DNA of 64,000 nt. Origin: PNOJ01 sp016706845 (GTDB lineage Bacteria > Krumholzibacteriota > Krumholzibacteriia > LZORAL124-64-63). Of this stretch, positions 7,970 through 19,638 are shown piece after piece. The notes under the pieces are model-generated. The model searched no databases and had not been told where the DNA came from. It was given only the letters and a program-made list of their open reading frames with translations. Each line of letters begins with the position of its first letter. Position 1 is the first letter of the stretch. The DNA lies in the NCBI GenBank assembly GCA_016706845.1, contig JADJIV010000010.1:66537-130536 (forward strand). The letters run 5' to 3'. A program made the position numbers and the translations under genes.

Positions 7970-9929
7970 TCACGGCTTCACCAGGAGGTAGCCGGCCATC
8001 TCCAGGTGCAGGGCGGAGCAGAATTCCGTGCAGTAGAACGGGAACACGCCGCTGCGGTCGGCCACGAACACGGCGTCGCACGTCTTGCCCGGCTCCACGC
8101 TGAGGTTGAGGTTGTACTTGTCGATCGCGAAGCCGTGCGTCGCGTCGCGGGCCTGTTCCAGGCTCGTGACGTGCATGTGGACCCGGTCCCCCCTGCGCAC
8201 CTCGATCACGTCCGGCGTCAGGTGGCTGCGGATCAGCGTCATGTAGACGTGGACGCCGTCGGCCCGGCGTTCGATCCGGGCGTCGGACTCCTGGACGACC
8301 GCGTTGGGATGCGGCTGCCCGGTGACGGGATTCGTGCCGACCGGCGTGTACATGTCGATCGGCTTGATCTTGTCGGCGGCGATCATCTGCGCGTAGTGGG
8401 GCTCGCCGAGCGGGATCGGCAGGTCGTAGAGGACCTGCATCTGGTCACCGGAGATGTCGATCAGCTGGAAGTTCTGGGGCAGCAGCGGCCCGACGTCGTT
8501 GAAGCGGTCGATCGACCACTTGTCCATGGCGATCAGGTACTTGCCCTTTCGGGTGCAGGGCGTCGCCCTCGGCCGCGCAGAGGTGGCCGATGTTGTAGTG
8601 GACGGCCGTCTTCTCCTGCAGCGTGAGGTCAGCGAGGGACCAGCGGGCGACCTTCGACTCGATGAACACCGACGTGTAGGCGAAGCCCTTGTCGTCGAAC
8701 TGCGTGTGCAGGGGGCCCAGGCCGATCTCGACCTGGCCGCGGATCGCCTCGCGGAAGGGCAGGATGGGGACGCCGTAGGCGTCGACGCCGTCGTAGCGCT
8801 TCTGCTCGATCAAGGCCCGGATCTTGGCGAAATCGTAGACCGTCACGTGCGTGTCGAGCTTGCCGGCCACGCAGATGTCGTTGCCGTTCGGGGCCACATC
8901 CACGCCGTGGGGGCTCTTCGGCTCAGGCACGAAGTGCAGCAGTCCCTCTTCGATCAGGGTCGGCAGCGTGATCACGCGCATGCCGGCGATCGTGGTCGTG
9001 CCGCCCCTGCGCACGACCTCCTCCGCCTTGCGCAGGTCGAAGACATGCAGGTAGTCCATATCGTTCTGCGAGGCCCCCGACTCGAGCGCGGGGTTGCCCT
9101 GCTGGATCCCGCCGTAGGCGCGCTCCGTGTTGAACGAGTTGCAGAAGATGAAGCCCTCGCTGGCCAGCTTGCCGGCGTCGGCCAGGTCCTGCATGTAGGG
9201 CGGCAGTTCGATCGCCCACGACTCCTCCGGCACGATCCGGCCGCGGGCCCGGTCGAACTTCCAGAAGATCTGGGCCCCGCGGTACTTGTCGTCGTAGTCC
9301 GACAGCGGGGCGTAGCCGCCGCCCAGGGGCGCCGGGAACTGGGCCGTCTCGATCACGTACTCGGTGTTCGGCGTCACGAAGGTGCCGCCATGGTCCCCCT
9401 GGATGAGGTCGCTCATCACGATCTGCTTGGTGGCGAAGTCGCGCAGGCTCACCACGGCGATGCGCGCGTTGGCCTTGTCGTTCACGAAGATGAACTCGCC
9501 GTCGTAGTCGCCGTTCGTCTCGCTCAGCGCGGGATGGTGCATGTCGCCCCAGGTCAGGGGCAGGCCCGGCGGCGACCCTTCGCGCATGATTGCGCGGGTC
9601 TCCTCGTCGAAGCCGTAGCCCTGCCACGGCTCGGGCGTGAAGACGCCGATGTACTTCAGGATCCGCATGCTCGGGACCCCGATCACGATCAGGTTGCCGC
9701 CGTGGCCGCCCGAGGCGAAGAGGTAGAACTCGTCCTTGCCGCCGGTGGGCGTGTAGGTCTTGAGGGCGGCCGCGACGTCCGCCTCGCTGAGATTGCGGGC
9801 GCTCATGAGCGCGCGCAGGTCGGCCGAGGCGCCGCCTTTGCCCTGGGGACCGCAGGACGTCGCCAGCAGCGCCAGGGCCAGTCCGGCCGCGACGAACACG
9901 CACAGCGTCGCGAGGATGCTCTTCTTCAT
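7970..9929 (-). CDS. nosZ: Nitrous oxide reductase, Sec/lipoprotein type (frameshifted)
   Basis: Reduces N2O to N2 outside the inner membrane. The N-terminus (ALLATSC) is a Sec lipoprotein signal, as in clade II (atypical) NosZ, instead of the Tat signal of clade I. The propeller domain carries histidine ligands of CuZ such as GDMHHPALSE and SPHGVDVAPNG. The C-terminal cupredoxin has the CuA motif FYCTEFCSALHLEM, complete. One extra base near 8549 splits the gene after GDALHPKG; removing one A restores KYLIAMDKWSIDRF without loss. The ATG at 9929 has AGGAGG; the GTG at 9935 is less likely. About 653 residues, the normal length. It follows the cytochrome c gene in one operon. Confidence 0.93.
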
Positions 9930-9962
9930 GGACACCTCCTGGAACGGAAAGACCCCGGCTCG

Positions 9963-10382
9963 CTACTGCTTGCCGAATTCTCGGATGATCTCGCGCAGCG
10001 CGGCGACGACGCCCGGCTTGGCCTGCAGGTCCGGATTGGCGATCATCTGCGGGCTCTTGCCGACCGAGGTGCCGCCGTACACGATCGCCCGCTCGATCTC
10101 CTCGTCCTTGACCTTCTTCTGCCATTCGCGGTCGCGGTAGTTGCGGGGCTTCGGCGTGAGCGCCAGGGCGCCCGGACCGTCCCCCATGCCGGTCGTGCCG
10201 TGGCAGGCGGCGCAGCGCGTGGCGAAGAGCTGCTCGGCTTCGGCGCGGTCCGCCGCCGTGACGGGAGTCCGCGGTGCGCTCGCCTCTTCCGACTTGCCGC
10301 CGCCGCCACCGCAACCGGCCGCAGCCAGCAGCAGGAGAGCCGCCGCCCCCATCACGGACACCTTGCACATCCAGCGGAACAT
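9963..10382 (-). CDS. Mono-haem cytochrome c lipoprotein, first gene of the nos operon
   Basis: A 139-residue protein with a lipoprotein signal (LLLLAAAGCGGGG), one haem-attachment motif CAACH and a distal-methionine region near SPQMIANP. It is likely the immediate electron donor to NosZ, a role played by class I cytochromes next to clade II nosZ genes. The start at 10382 (MFRWMCK) is chosen because AGGAGG sits just upstream; longer upstream reading lacks one. It begins 106 bases after the promoter/operator at 10469-10506 and lies 33 bases before nosZ. Confidence 0.85.
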   Translation of the reverse strand: MFRWMCKVSVMGAAALLLLAAAGCGGGGGKSEEASAPRTPVTAADRAEAEQLFATRCAACHGTTGMGDGPGALALTPKPRNYRDREWQKKVKDEEIERAIVYGGTSVGKSPQMIANPDLQAKPGVVAALREIIREFGKQ

Positions 10383-10468
10383 CGGTCGCCTCCTGGTCAC
10401 GGGAATCGGCCGGGTCGTCCCGGCAACAGGTGCTTGCGGGCCGTGTCGGCGACCGCAACTCAACAACT

Positions 10469-10506
10469 CAACGGATGAGTTTATCTGTTGTCGCAGCCTG
10501 CGTCAA
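10469..10506 (-). promoter_or_regulatory. nos operon promoter with overlapping operator
   Basis: On the minus strand TTGACG (10501-10506), 17 bases, TAAACT (10478-10483). The -10 lies inside an inverted repeat, CAACGGAT (10469-10476), six bases, ATCTGTTG (10483-10490), nearly identical to the repeat over the first rrf2 promoter. Confidence 0.7.
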
Positions 10507-10582
10507 GTTCCCCTTCCCCAGCGGGCGAAAAATTTATAATATAAATGATAACAATGTCTTACGGGCGTAGTCCGATATACGG

Positions 10583-10615
10583 CGCGCTCCGGACCCGCGA
10601 GGAGCCCGGAGCGCG
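10583..10615. terminator. Hairpin downstream of the outer-membrane protein gene
   Basis: CGCGCTCCGG pairs perfectly with CCGGAGCGCG across a 13-base loop. It lies 60 bases past the stop of the minus-strand gene. It lacks a T-run, so the call is tentative. The rest of 10507-10675 is AT-rich and carries no gene. Confidence 0.45.
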
Positions 10616-10675
10616 ACCTATGTCTCTGCTGATTGCAGGAAACCTATCGGCAGCTCGATACGAGCCGGACCGGAC

Positions 10676-11681
10676 CTACTCCCCCTCGACCAACCGCGTC
10701 GGCCGCCAGCTGAACTGGAAGACCACCGCGACGTCGCGCTCGTCATCGGCGAACTCGTTGTCGTAGTCGGTCACCACCGGCACGCGCAGCCCCAGGAACG
10801 GGCTCAGCGAGCCCAGCGCGTAGCCGACGCCGGGGTACAGGTCGACCAGGGTGCCGCCCATCTGCAGGTCGGCCTCCGAGCCGGGCGAGCCGTCGCTCCA
10901 GGTGGTCTTGGACTTGCCGTCGCCCAGCAGCGTGGCGCCGAGGCCCAGGTTCAGCCACCACTTCGCGCCCACGAGCCTGCGCCCGAAGACCGTGGCGACG
11001 ATCTGGTCGGCGCCGGTCACCTCGGAAGGTGCGCGTGTTGCCGCCGCCCAGATCGGTGATCGTCTCGTTCGGAGTGTTCTTGCGGTAGAGCAGCGACGCG
11101 AGCAGCCCGTTCGTAGGCGTCGAACGCGCGTACTGGGCGCGCCCGATCAGGTCGAGCGTGCCGGTGCCCAGGGGCACGGCATAGATGCCGTCCATCTTCT
11201 CCTCGTCGCCGGTCGGCAGCTTCGCGCTCAGCTGCAGGCGCACGACCGACCCCGGCGCGGACAGCGGCCGCGCGTACTCGGCGTCCAGGACCACGTCGCC
11301 CAGCCCGCCGGCCGAAGCCTCCGTCCCCCAGTATTGCAGCGTGCGCTCGAAGATCAGCGGCACCCGCGCCTTCAGCACGAACGCGGGCGAGAACCGGTAG
11401 GACGGCGTGAGCAGTCCGGCCTTCTGGTCGCCCGTGACCTCGAAGTACCCGCCGACCCCAACACCCATCATCGACTTGTCGGCGCCCACGGCCGCGTCCG
11501 GCGCCGGCGCCGGCGGGAACTCGTCCGCCGTCGGCACGATCAGCGGCGCCATCGTCGGATCCAGGTACGGATCGCCCCCGCCCTCGCCCTCGCCCTGCTG
11601 GCCCCAAGCCGCGCCCGCCGTCATCGCGATCACCAGCGCGAGCCCCCAGGCCCACGCCCTGTTCCCGTGCATCCTCTGCAT
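10676..11681 (-). CDS. Outer-membrane beta-barrel protein (frameshifted)
   Basis: A secreted protein of about 335 residues. It has a signal peptide (MQRMHGNRAWAWGLALVIA...AWG), an acidic proline-rich linker (DPYLDPTMAPLIVPTADEF), then amphipathic strands such as FVLKARVPLIFER, VVRLQLSAKLPTGD and VAVVFQFSWRPTR that fit a barrel. SAKLPTGD is common in transporter-like barrels. One extra base near 11033 (in CTTCCGAG) must be dropped to join ...TF to EVTGADQIVATVFGRR. The ATG at 11681 follows AAAGGGG. Substrate unknown. Confidence 0.6.
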
Positions 11682-11782
11682 GTCCGCCCCTTTCGGTGGA
11701 ATTCCCATCCGCAAGGGTAACACACACTTGCCCCCATTCAACCAAATTGAAAGACGACAATCATGTCGCCCCTCCCATCGCA

Positions 11783-11947
11783 GATCCATCTCGTACAGAT
11801 CATACAGACCCGCTCCGTCGGGGGTGTGATGAAGGCCCCCGGCGCCAGGAGGGCGCCGGGGGCCGTAATCCAAGCGCGCCGGACACACGATGTGTCCGGC
11901 GCGCGCCCCCCGACGGAGCGGATCTGTATGATCTGTACGAAGACGGA

Positions 11948-11949
<2 letters not shown>
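11783..11949. repeat. Y-shaped inverted-repeat element (long stem enclosing two perfect hairpins)
   Basis: Outer arms 11791-11824 and 11907-11940 pair over 34 bases with one mismatch (starting TCGTACAGATCATACAG), and continue outward with a one-base bulge to about 11783/11949. Between them lie two independent perfect hairpins: A, 11834-11846 with 11852-11864 (13 bp, GGCCCCCGGCGCC); and B, 11874-11887 with 11891-11904 (14 bp, GCGCGCCGGACACA). The element ends at the typA stop codon. It has no coding capacity. Function unknown; a complex terminator, a mobile palindromic element or a structured RNA are all possible. Confidence 0.9.
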
Positions 11950-13762
<1,813 letters not shown>

Positions 13763-13975
13763 CGTTCTTCTCCTGGATCTGCGTTCGCGGGAGGATGCGG
13801 GTCGCCTCGAAAGGCGGTCGGACAGCGGCCGATTCACCGTCTGACCCGGGCGGACCCCGCCCGCAAGAGGGGACCCCCTGCCGCCCGTCGATGGCGGGAG
13901 ACATTCATGGACAATGATCGGTGTTTGTCCTATCCTTGGCAAGGCGATCGTCCACTTCGGCCCCGGAGCAGGTCC

Positions 13976-14666
13976 GTGCAGCTGAACGTCCGCGAAGTCG
14001 CGAAACTCCTGAGCGTCTCCGAGAAGACCATCTACCGCTGGATCCGCGACGGGCACATCCCGGCCTACCGCTTCCAGGACCAGTACCGGTTCAGCCGCAC
14101 CGAGCTGCTGGAATGGGCCACGGCCCGCCGCATCGGGATCCGGCCCGACATCATCCACGACACCGCCGAGGAGTCGACGTCCCCGCTCCGGCTCGCCGAC
14201 GCGCTCACCGAAGGCGGGATCCACTACCGCATCTGCGGGCGCACCCGCGAGGAGGTCCTGCGCGCGGCCGTGGACGTGATGAAGTTCCCCGAGGGGGCCG
14301 ATCGCGCGACCGTCCTGAGCCTGTTCCATGGCCCGGGAGGAGCTCGCCTCGACCGCCATCGGCGACGGCATCGCCGTCCCGCACGTGCGCAGCCCGATCG
14401 TGCTGCAGGTCGAGCGGCCGCTCGTCTACCTCTGCCTGCTCGAAGCGCCGGTCGAATTCGGCGCCCTCGACGGTCTGCCGGTCCACGCCCTGTTCTTCCT
14501 GGTCTGCCCCACGGTGCGCTCGCACCTGCGCCTGCTGTCGCGCCTGGCGTTCTGCCTGCGCGACCCCGCCTTCCGCGACGCCGTGCGCCGACCCGGCGTG
14601 CGCGAGGAGATCCTCGCGGAGATGCGGCGCGTGGAGGACACCCTCGCGGAAGCGCCGACGCCATGA
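13976..14666 (+). CDS. Helix-turn-helix / PTS-EIIA fusion regulator (frameshifted)
   Basis: Two domains are joined. Residues 1-60 are an excisionase/MerR-type DNA-binding fold (VREVAKLLSVSEKTIYRWIRDGHIPAYRF). From about residue 75 there is a fructose/nitrogen-type EIIA domain with the phosphorylatable-histidine region STAIGDGIAVPHVRSPIV. The frame shifts near 14332, where dropping one G joins LSLFHA to REELAST. Start is the GTG at 13976 after CCCCGGAG; no ATG is available. The stop overlaps the ATG of the next gene (ATGA at 14663-14666), so regulator and membrane complex are translationally coupled. Likely a phosphorylation-state sensor for the Ehr operon, by inference. Confidence 0.75.
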
Positions 14667-16596
14667 CGCTCCTGCTGGTCGCGCTGGGGCTGCTCGTCGC
14701 CGGCGGGGCCGCCGCGCTCCTGTGCCGGCAGTCGCCCCGCGCCGCGAACCTGCTCGGCGCGGGCAGCGCGGCCGCGGCCTGCGCGCTGGGGCTGGTCCCG
14801 GCCGTCACGGGCCTGGTCGGCGGCGGCGCGCGGCTGGAGTCGGCGTGGCCTGTCCCCGGCGGCTCCCTCGCGCTCGCGATCGACCCGCTCACCGCATTCT
14901 TCCTGCTGCCGCTGTTCGGCCTGTGCGGTCTCGCCGCCGTCTACGGCGCCGGCTACTTGAGCGCAGCGCCCGGCGGCCGCTCCCCCGGACCGCCGTGGTT
15001 CCATTTCAGCTGGCTGGTCGCCGGGATGGTCGTCGTGGTCACGGCGCGCAACGCGGTCCTGTTCCTGGTGGCGTGGGAGGTCATGTCGCTCGCGTCGTAC
15101 TTCCTCGTCACGCGCGACGACGAGAGGGAGGACGTGCGGGAGGCCGGCTGGACCTACCTGGTCGCGACCCACTTCGGCAACGCCTGCCTGATCGCCCTGT
15201 TCGCCCTGCTGGGCCCGCGGTCCCTCGACTTCGCCGACTTCGGCCCCGCCTCGCACGCCGGCCTGCTGTTCGTGCTGGCCCTGATCGGGTTCGGCACCAA
15301 GGCCGGCTTCGTGCCCCTGCACGTCTGGCTGCCGGAGGCGCACCCGGCGGCGCCGAGCCACGTCTCGGCCGTGATGTCGGGCGTCATGATCAAGATGGGG
15401 ATCTACGGGCTGCTGCGCACGCTGACCTGGCTGGGCCCGCCGCCGCTCTGGTGGGGCGGGCTGCTGATCGCCGCGGAGCGGCTTCGGGCGTCGTCGCCGT
15501 CATGTTCGCCCTGGCCCAGCGCGACCTCAAGCGCGTGCTGGCCTACAGCAGCGTGGAGAACACCTCGATCATCGCCCTGGGCCTCGGGGTCGGGCTGGTC
15601 GGGCTGCACGCCGGCACGCCGGGCGTCGCCGTCCTCGGCCTCGCGGGCGCGCTGCTGCACGTCTGGACCCACGCGCTCGGCAAGGGTCTGCTGTTCCTGG
15701 GCGCGGGCGCGGTGCTGCACGCGACCGGCACCCGGGAGATGGACCGGCTCGGCGGTCTGTCGCGCAGCATGCCGCTGACCTCGGCGACCTTCCTGGTCGG
15801 CGCCGCGGCGATCGCCGGCCTGCCGCCGCTGAGCGGCTTCTTCAGCGAGTTCCTGATCCTGTACGGCGCGGTCCAGCACGCCGGACTGCACAGCCTGGCC
15901 GCCATGGTCGCCCTGGCGCTCATGAGCGGCCTGGCGGCCGCCGTCTTCGTGCGCGCGTTCGGGAGCGTCTTCCTCGGCGCCGCGCGCGACGACGGCGTGC
16001 GCGGCGCGCACGACCCGGGCGCGGCCATGCGGGTGCCGATGGCGATCCTGGCGCCGGCGCTGCTGGCCCTCGGCCTCTCGACGCCGGTGCTGCTGCCCGC
16101 CCTGACGCCGGTGGTGGAGCAGATCGGCGGCCTGCCGGCGCGACGGGAGCTCGAGGCCGCGACGGCGCCCCTCGCGGTCGTGGTGCTCGGCTCGACCATC
16201 TTCCTGGCGCTCGTCGCCCTGATCGCGGGCCTGCGCCGGTCGCTGCTGGCGGGGCGGACGGTGGGCGCGGCCGCGACCTGGGACTGCGGCTACGCGCACC
16301 CCGCGCCGCGGATGCAGTACACGGCCTCGTCGTTCGCGCAGCCGCTGACCGCCCTGTTCGGCCCCGTGCTGCGGACGCGCCTGACCTGGGACGCGCCGCG
16401 CGGCCTCTTCCCCGCAGCCGCCGCTTTCGCGACCCGGACGCCGGACGTCGTCCGCGAGGCCGCGCTGCGCCCGCTCTTCGACCTCGTGTCCGGCGCGCTG
16501 CACGCCATGCACCGCCTGCAGCACGGCCGGCTGCACCTCTACGTCATCTCCATCGCGCTGACGCTGGTGGTCCTGCTGCTCTGGAGGCTGTCGTGA
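14663..16596 (+). CDS. Ehr complex antiporter-like subunit (HyfB/NuoL-like, frameshifted)
   Basis: A proton/sodium-translocating membrane subunit of about 644 residues. It has the Mrp-antiporter core: VAWEVMSLASYFLV, FGTKAGFVPLHVWLPEAHPAAPSHVSA, LKRVLAYSSVENTSII and LPPLSGFFSEFLI. The conserved glutamate of helix TM5 and the lysines of the channel are present. A base is missing near 15474; adding one G gives LLIAAGAASGVVAVMFALAQ. The C-terminal extension (WDCGYAHPAPRMQYTASSFAQPL) is typical of HyfB-type subunits. It ends in GTGA overlap with the next gene. Confidence 0.85.
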
Positions 16597-17498
16597 GCGG
16601 CTACGCCGGACTCCTCGCGGCGCTGGTCCTGGCGCCCCTGCTGCCCGGGGTGATCAACCGGACGAAGTCGTTCTTCGCCGGCCGCCGCGGCCCGCCGCTG
16701 CTGCAGCCCTACTTCGACCTGGCCAAGCTCCTGCGCAAGGGCGCGGTCTACAGCACGACGACGACCTGGCTGTTCCGGGCCGGGCCGGTCGTCGGGCTCG
16801 CGGCCATGCTCGTGGCGGCGGCGCTGGCCCCGTTCGGGGGCGTCAGCGCGCCGCTGGCCTTCGCGGGCGACTTCCTGTTCTTCGCCGGCCTGCTCGGGGT
16901 CGCCCGCTTCGTGACGATGCTGGCGGCGCTCGACACCGGGTCGAGCTTCGAGGGGATGGGGGCCAGCCGCGAGGCGCAGTTCGCCGCGCTGGCGGAGCCG
17001 GCCTTCCTGCTCGGGCTGACGGCCGTCGCCTGGAAGACCGGCGGGCTCTCGCTGTCGGGCATGCTCGGGACCAACTCGTTCGCGACCTGGAGCGGCGCCG
17101 CGGCGCCGCTGGCGCTGGTCTGCGTGTCGCTGCTGGTCGTCTTCCTGGCCGAGAACGCGCGCATCCCGGTGGACGACCCCAACACGCACCTCGAGCTGAC
17201 GATGATCCACGAGGTCATGGTCCTCGACCACGGCGGCCCCGACCTCGCCCTGATCCAGTACGCGGCCGCGCTGAAGATGTGGGTCCTCGGCTCGCTCGTC
17301 GTGGGCATCGCGCTGCCCGTGCGCAGCCTGGCGCACGGGTGGGCGTTCGCGGCCTCGGTGGCGGGCATGCTCGCGCTCTGCGTGATCGTGGGCGTCGTGG
17401 AGTCGTGCCTGGCGCGGCTGCGGCTGACCCGGGTGCCCCAACTGCTGCTGGGAGCGGGCGTGCTGTCGCTCCTGGCGCTCTTCATCGGATTGAAATGA
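16593..17498 (+). CDS. Ehr complex NuoH/HyfC-like membrane subunit
   Basis: A 301-residue subunit that anchors the peripheral arm and forms the quinone-site/proton-entry module in related complexes. Family motifs: RRGPPLLQPYFDLAKLLRKG near residue 30, ENARIPVDDPNTHLELTMIHEVM near 185, and eight hydrophobic helices. Starts at GTG inside the stop of the preceding gene and overlaps the next start by four bases. Intact. Confidence 0.9.
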   Translation: MSGYAGLLAALVLAPLLPGVINRTKSFFAGRRGPPLLQPYFDLAKLLRKGAVYSTTTTWLFRAGPVVGLAAMLVAAALAPFGGVSAPLAFAGDFLFFAGLLGVARFVTMLAALDTGSSFEGMGASREAQFAALAEPAFLLGLTAVAWKTGGLSLSGMLGTNSFATWSGAAAPLALVCVSLLVVFLAENARIPVDDPNTHLELTMIHEVMVLDHGGPDLALIQYAAALKMWVLGSLVVGIALPVRSLAHGWAFAASVAGMLALCVIVGVVESCLARLRLTRVPQLLLGAGVLSLLALFIGLK

Positions 17499-18154
17499 AC
17501 AGCTGGATCGACGCAGTCCTGGTGCTGATCACCCTGACGAGCCTGGTGCTGCTGGGCGCGAGCCGCCTGGGCACGAGCATCCGCATGGTGGCCCTCCAGG
17601 GGGTCCTGCTCAGCCCGCTGCCGCTGCTCCTGGCCGGGGATGCCGGCATCACGCTGCGCGCCGCGGGGCTGGCGGTGGCGACGGTGCTGATCAAGGGGAT
17701 CGGTTTCCCGTGGCTGATGGACCGGGCCGTCCGCGGCGGCTCGCTGCGGCGGGAGCTCGACCCGCGCCTCGGCTACAACGCCTCCCTGCTGGCGGGCGTG
17801 CTGCTGCTCGCCGTCGCGTTCCTGCTCAGCAGCCGGCTGCCGCTGCCGCCCGGGGAGGGGACCCCGCTGGTGCTGCCCGCGGCCCTGTTCAACATCCTGG
17901 CCGGGATGTTCGTCATCGCGAGCCGGCGCCAGGCGATCACGCAGGTGCTCGGCTACCTCGTGCTGGAGAACGGCATCTACGTGTTCGGCGTCGGGATCGC
18001 CAGCCACCAGCCGCTGCTGGTCGAGCTGGGCATCCTGCTCGACGTCTTCGCCGCCGTGTTCGTCATGGGCATCGTCATCTTCCACATGGGCCGCGAGCTC
18101 GACCACATCGACACGGGACGCATGACCCTGCTCAACGACTGGGAGAAGGAGTGA
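17495..18154 (+). CDS. Ehr complex NuoK/HyfE-like membrane subunit
   Basis: A 219-residue hydrophobic protein with about seven helices, homologous to HyfE, whose C-terminal half resembles NuoK. The acidic residue in GYLVLENGIYVFG matches the buried glutamate of the NuoK channel. Overlaps the preceding gene by four bases (ATGA) and precedes the next by seven. Confidence 0.88.
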   Translation: MNSWIDAVLVLITLTSLVLLGASRLGTSIRMVALQGVLLSPLPLLLAGDAGITLRAAGLAVATVLIKGIGFPWLMDRAVRGGSLRRELDPRLGYNASLLAGVLLLAVAFLLSSRLPLPPGEGTPLVLPAALFNILAGMFVIASRRQAITQVLGYLVLENGIYVFGVGIASHQPLLVELGILLDVFAAVFVMGIVIFHMGRELDHIDTGRMTLLNDWEKE

Positions 18155-18161
18155 CGGCCTC

Positions 18162-19625
18162 GTGATCGGCGCCCTCATCATCGTCCCCGCGCTCGCCGGC
18201 GCGCTCTGCTTCGCTCTGCGGAACAACCGCGCCCGGCGCGCGCTGCTCGTCGCTGCGGCCGTGGCCCACGCGGCGCTCGCCGCCGCCGCCTGGCGCGGCT
18301 CGCCCGAGCCCACCCTGTACGACTGGCTGGCGCTGGACGACCTGGGGCGGCTCTTCCTCGGCATCACCAGCCTGCTGTTCCTGGTCGCCGCCGTGTACGC
18401 CGTCGGCTACCTCGCTCGCGAGAAGGTCCGGGCCGCCGGCGACCCCGGCGAGGACTTCCTGTTCCGGAACATCCCCGAGGCGGCGTTCACCGGCTGCCTG
18501 CTGCTGTTCCTGTCCGCGATGACGCTCGTCATCACGAGCCGCCACCTCGGTCTGCTCTGGGCGGGCGTGGAGGCGACGACCCTGGCGAGCGCGCCGCTCA
18601 TCTTCTTCCACCGTCACCAGCGCTCGCTGGAGGCGACCTGGAAGTACCTGGTCCTCTGCTCGCTCGGCATCGCGGTGGCGCTGCTGGGGAGCTTCTTCCT
18701 CTCGGTCGCGCTGCGGGAAACGTCCTCGTCGTCGTCGCTCGTGCTCGACGACCTGCTGCGCCGGGCGCCGGGGGCCGACGTGCCGTGGCTGCGCGCCGCG
18801 TTCATCTGCCTGCTCGTCGGCTACGGCACCAAGATGGGCCTCGCGCCGCTGCACAGCTGGCTGCCGGACGCCCACAGCGAGGCCCCGTCGGTCGTCTCCG
18901 CGCTGCTGTCGGGCGCGCTGCTGAACTGCGCCTTCCTGGCCATCCTGCGCGTGCTGCAGGTCTGCCTGGCGGCCGGGCAGGGCGAGTTCGCGCGCGACCT
19001 GCTGCTCGGCTTCGGCCTGTTCTCGATGGCGACGGCGGCCGTGTTCCTGGTGCGCCAGCCCGACTTCAAGCGGCTGCTCGCCTACTCGAGCGTCGAGCAC
19101 ATGGGCCTCCTCGCCGTCGGCGTCGGGCTCGGCGGGCTCGGCAACTACGGCGCGCTGCTGCACGCCGTCAGCCATTCGCTCACCAAGGGGATGCTGTTCC
19201 TCGTCGCGGGGAACATCATGTCCGCCTACCAGACCAAGGCGGCCGGCGGGGTGCGGGGCCTCCTGCGCGGGCTGCCGGCTTCCGGGATCCTCTGGACCGC
19301 CGGCTTGTTCGCCATCGCGGGCTCGCCGCCCTTCGGCACCTTCCTGAGCGAGTTCACGCTCGTCCGCGCGGCGCTGGAGCTGGGCCGGCCGGTCGTGGCG
19401 GGCGCGATGCTGCTGCTGCTCGCGGTGATCTTCGCCGGCATGTCGCGCACGATGCTGGCGATGGCGCACGGCGAATCACCGACGAAGCATCCCCCCGAGC
19501 CGTTGCTGGCCGTGGCCCCCCCCGTCGTGCTGGCCGTGCTGGTCCTGCTGCTCGGGCTCTACATCCCGCCGCCGCTGGAGTCGACGCTGCGTCTGGCCGC
19601 CCGCGCCTTAGGTGTGCCGTCATGA
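18162..19625 (+). CDS. Ehr complex second antiporter-like subunit (HyfF/NuoN-like)
   Basis: A 487-residue second proton-pump module with the motifs LLWAGVEATTLASAPLIFF, GYGTKMGLAPLHSWLPDAHSEAPS, FKRLLAYSSVEHMGLL and GSPPFGTFLSEF. The TM5 glutamate and channel lysines are kept, so it should be able to pump. Having two antiporter-like subunits (this one and the first gene) predicts two ion channels per complex. Start is GTG at 18162. Confidence 0.9.
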   Translation: MIGALIIVPALAGALCFALRNNRARRALLVAAAVAHAALAAAAWRGSPEPTLYDWLALDDLGRLFLGITSLLFLVAAVYAVGYLAREKVRAAGDPGEDFLFRNIPEAAFTGCLLLFLSAMTLVITSRHLGLLWAGVEATTLASAPLIFFHRHQRSLEATWKYLVLCSLGIAVALLGSFFLSVALRETSSSSSLVLDDLLRRAPGADVPWLRAAFICLLVGYGTKMGLAPLHSWLPDAHSEAPSVVSALLSGALLNCAFLAILRVLQVCLAAGQGEFARDLLLGFGLFSMATAAVFLVRQPDFKRLLAYSSVEHMGLLAVGVGLGGLGNYGALLHAVSHSLTKGMLFLVAGNIMSAYQTKAAGGVRGLLRGLPASGILWTAGLFAIAGSPPFGTFLSEFTLVRAALELGRPVVAGAMLLLLAVIFAGMSRTMLAMAHGESPTKHPPEPLLAVAPPVVLAVLVLLLGLYIPPPLESTLRLAARALGVPS

Positions 19626-19638
19626 TGGGGGTGCCGAC

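Noticed and set aside
220..8560. Programmed frameshifting at the similar AAAGG contexts near 229 and 8549
   Set aside because: Other breaks in the window have unrelated contexts and go in both directions, so sequence error explains all of them more simply.
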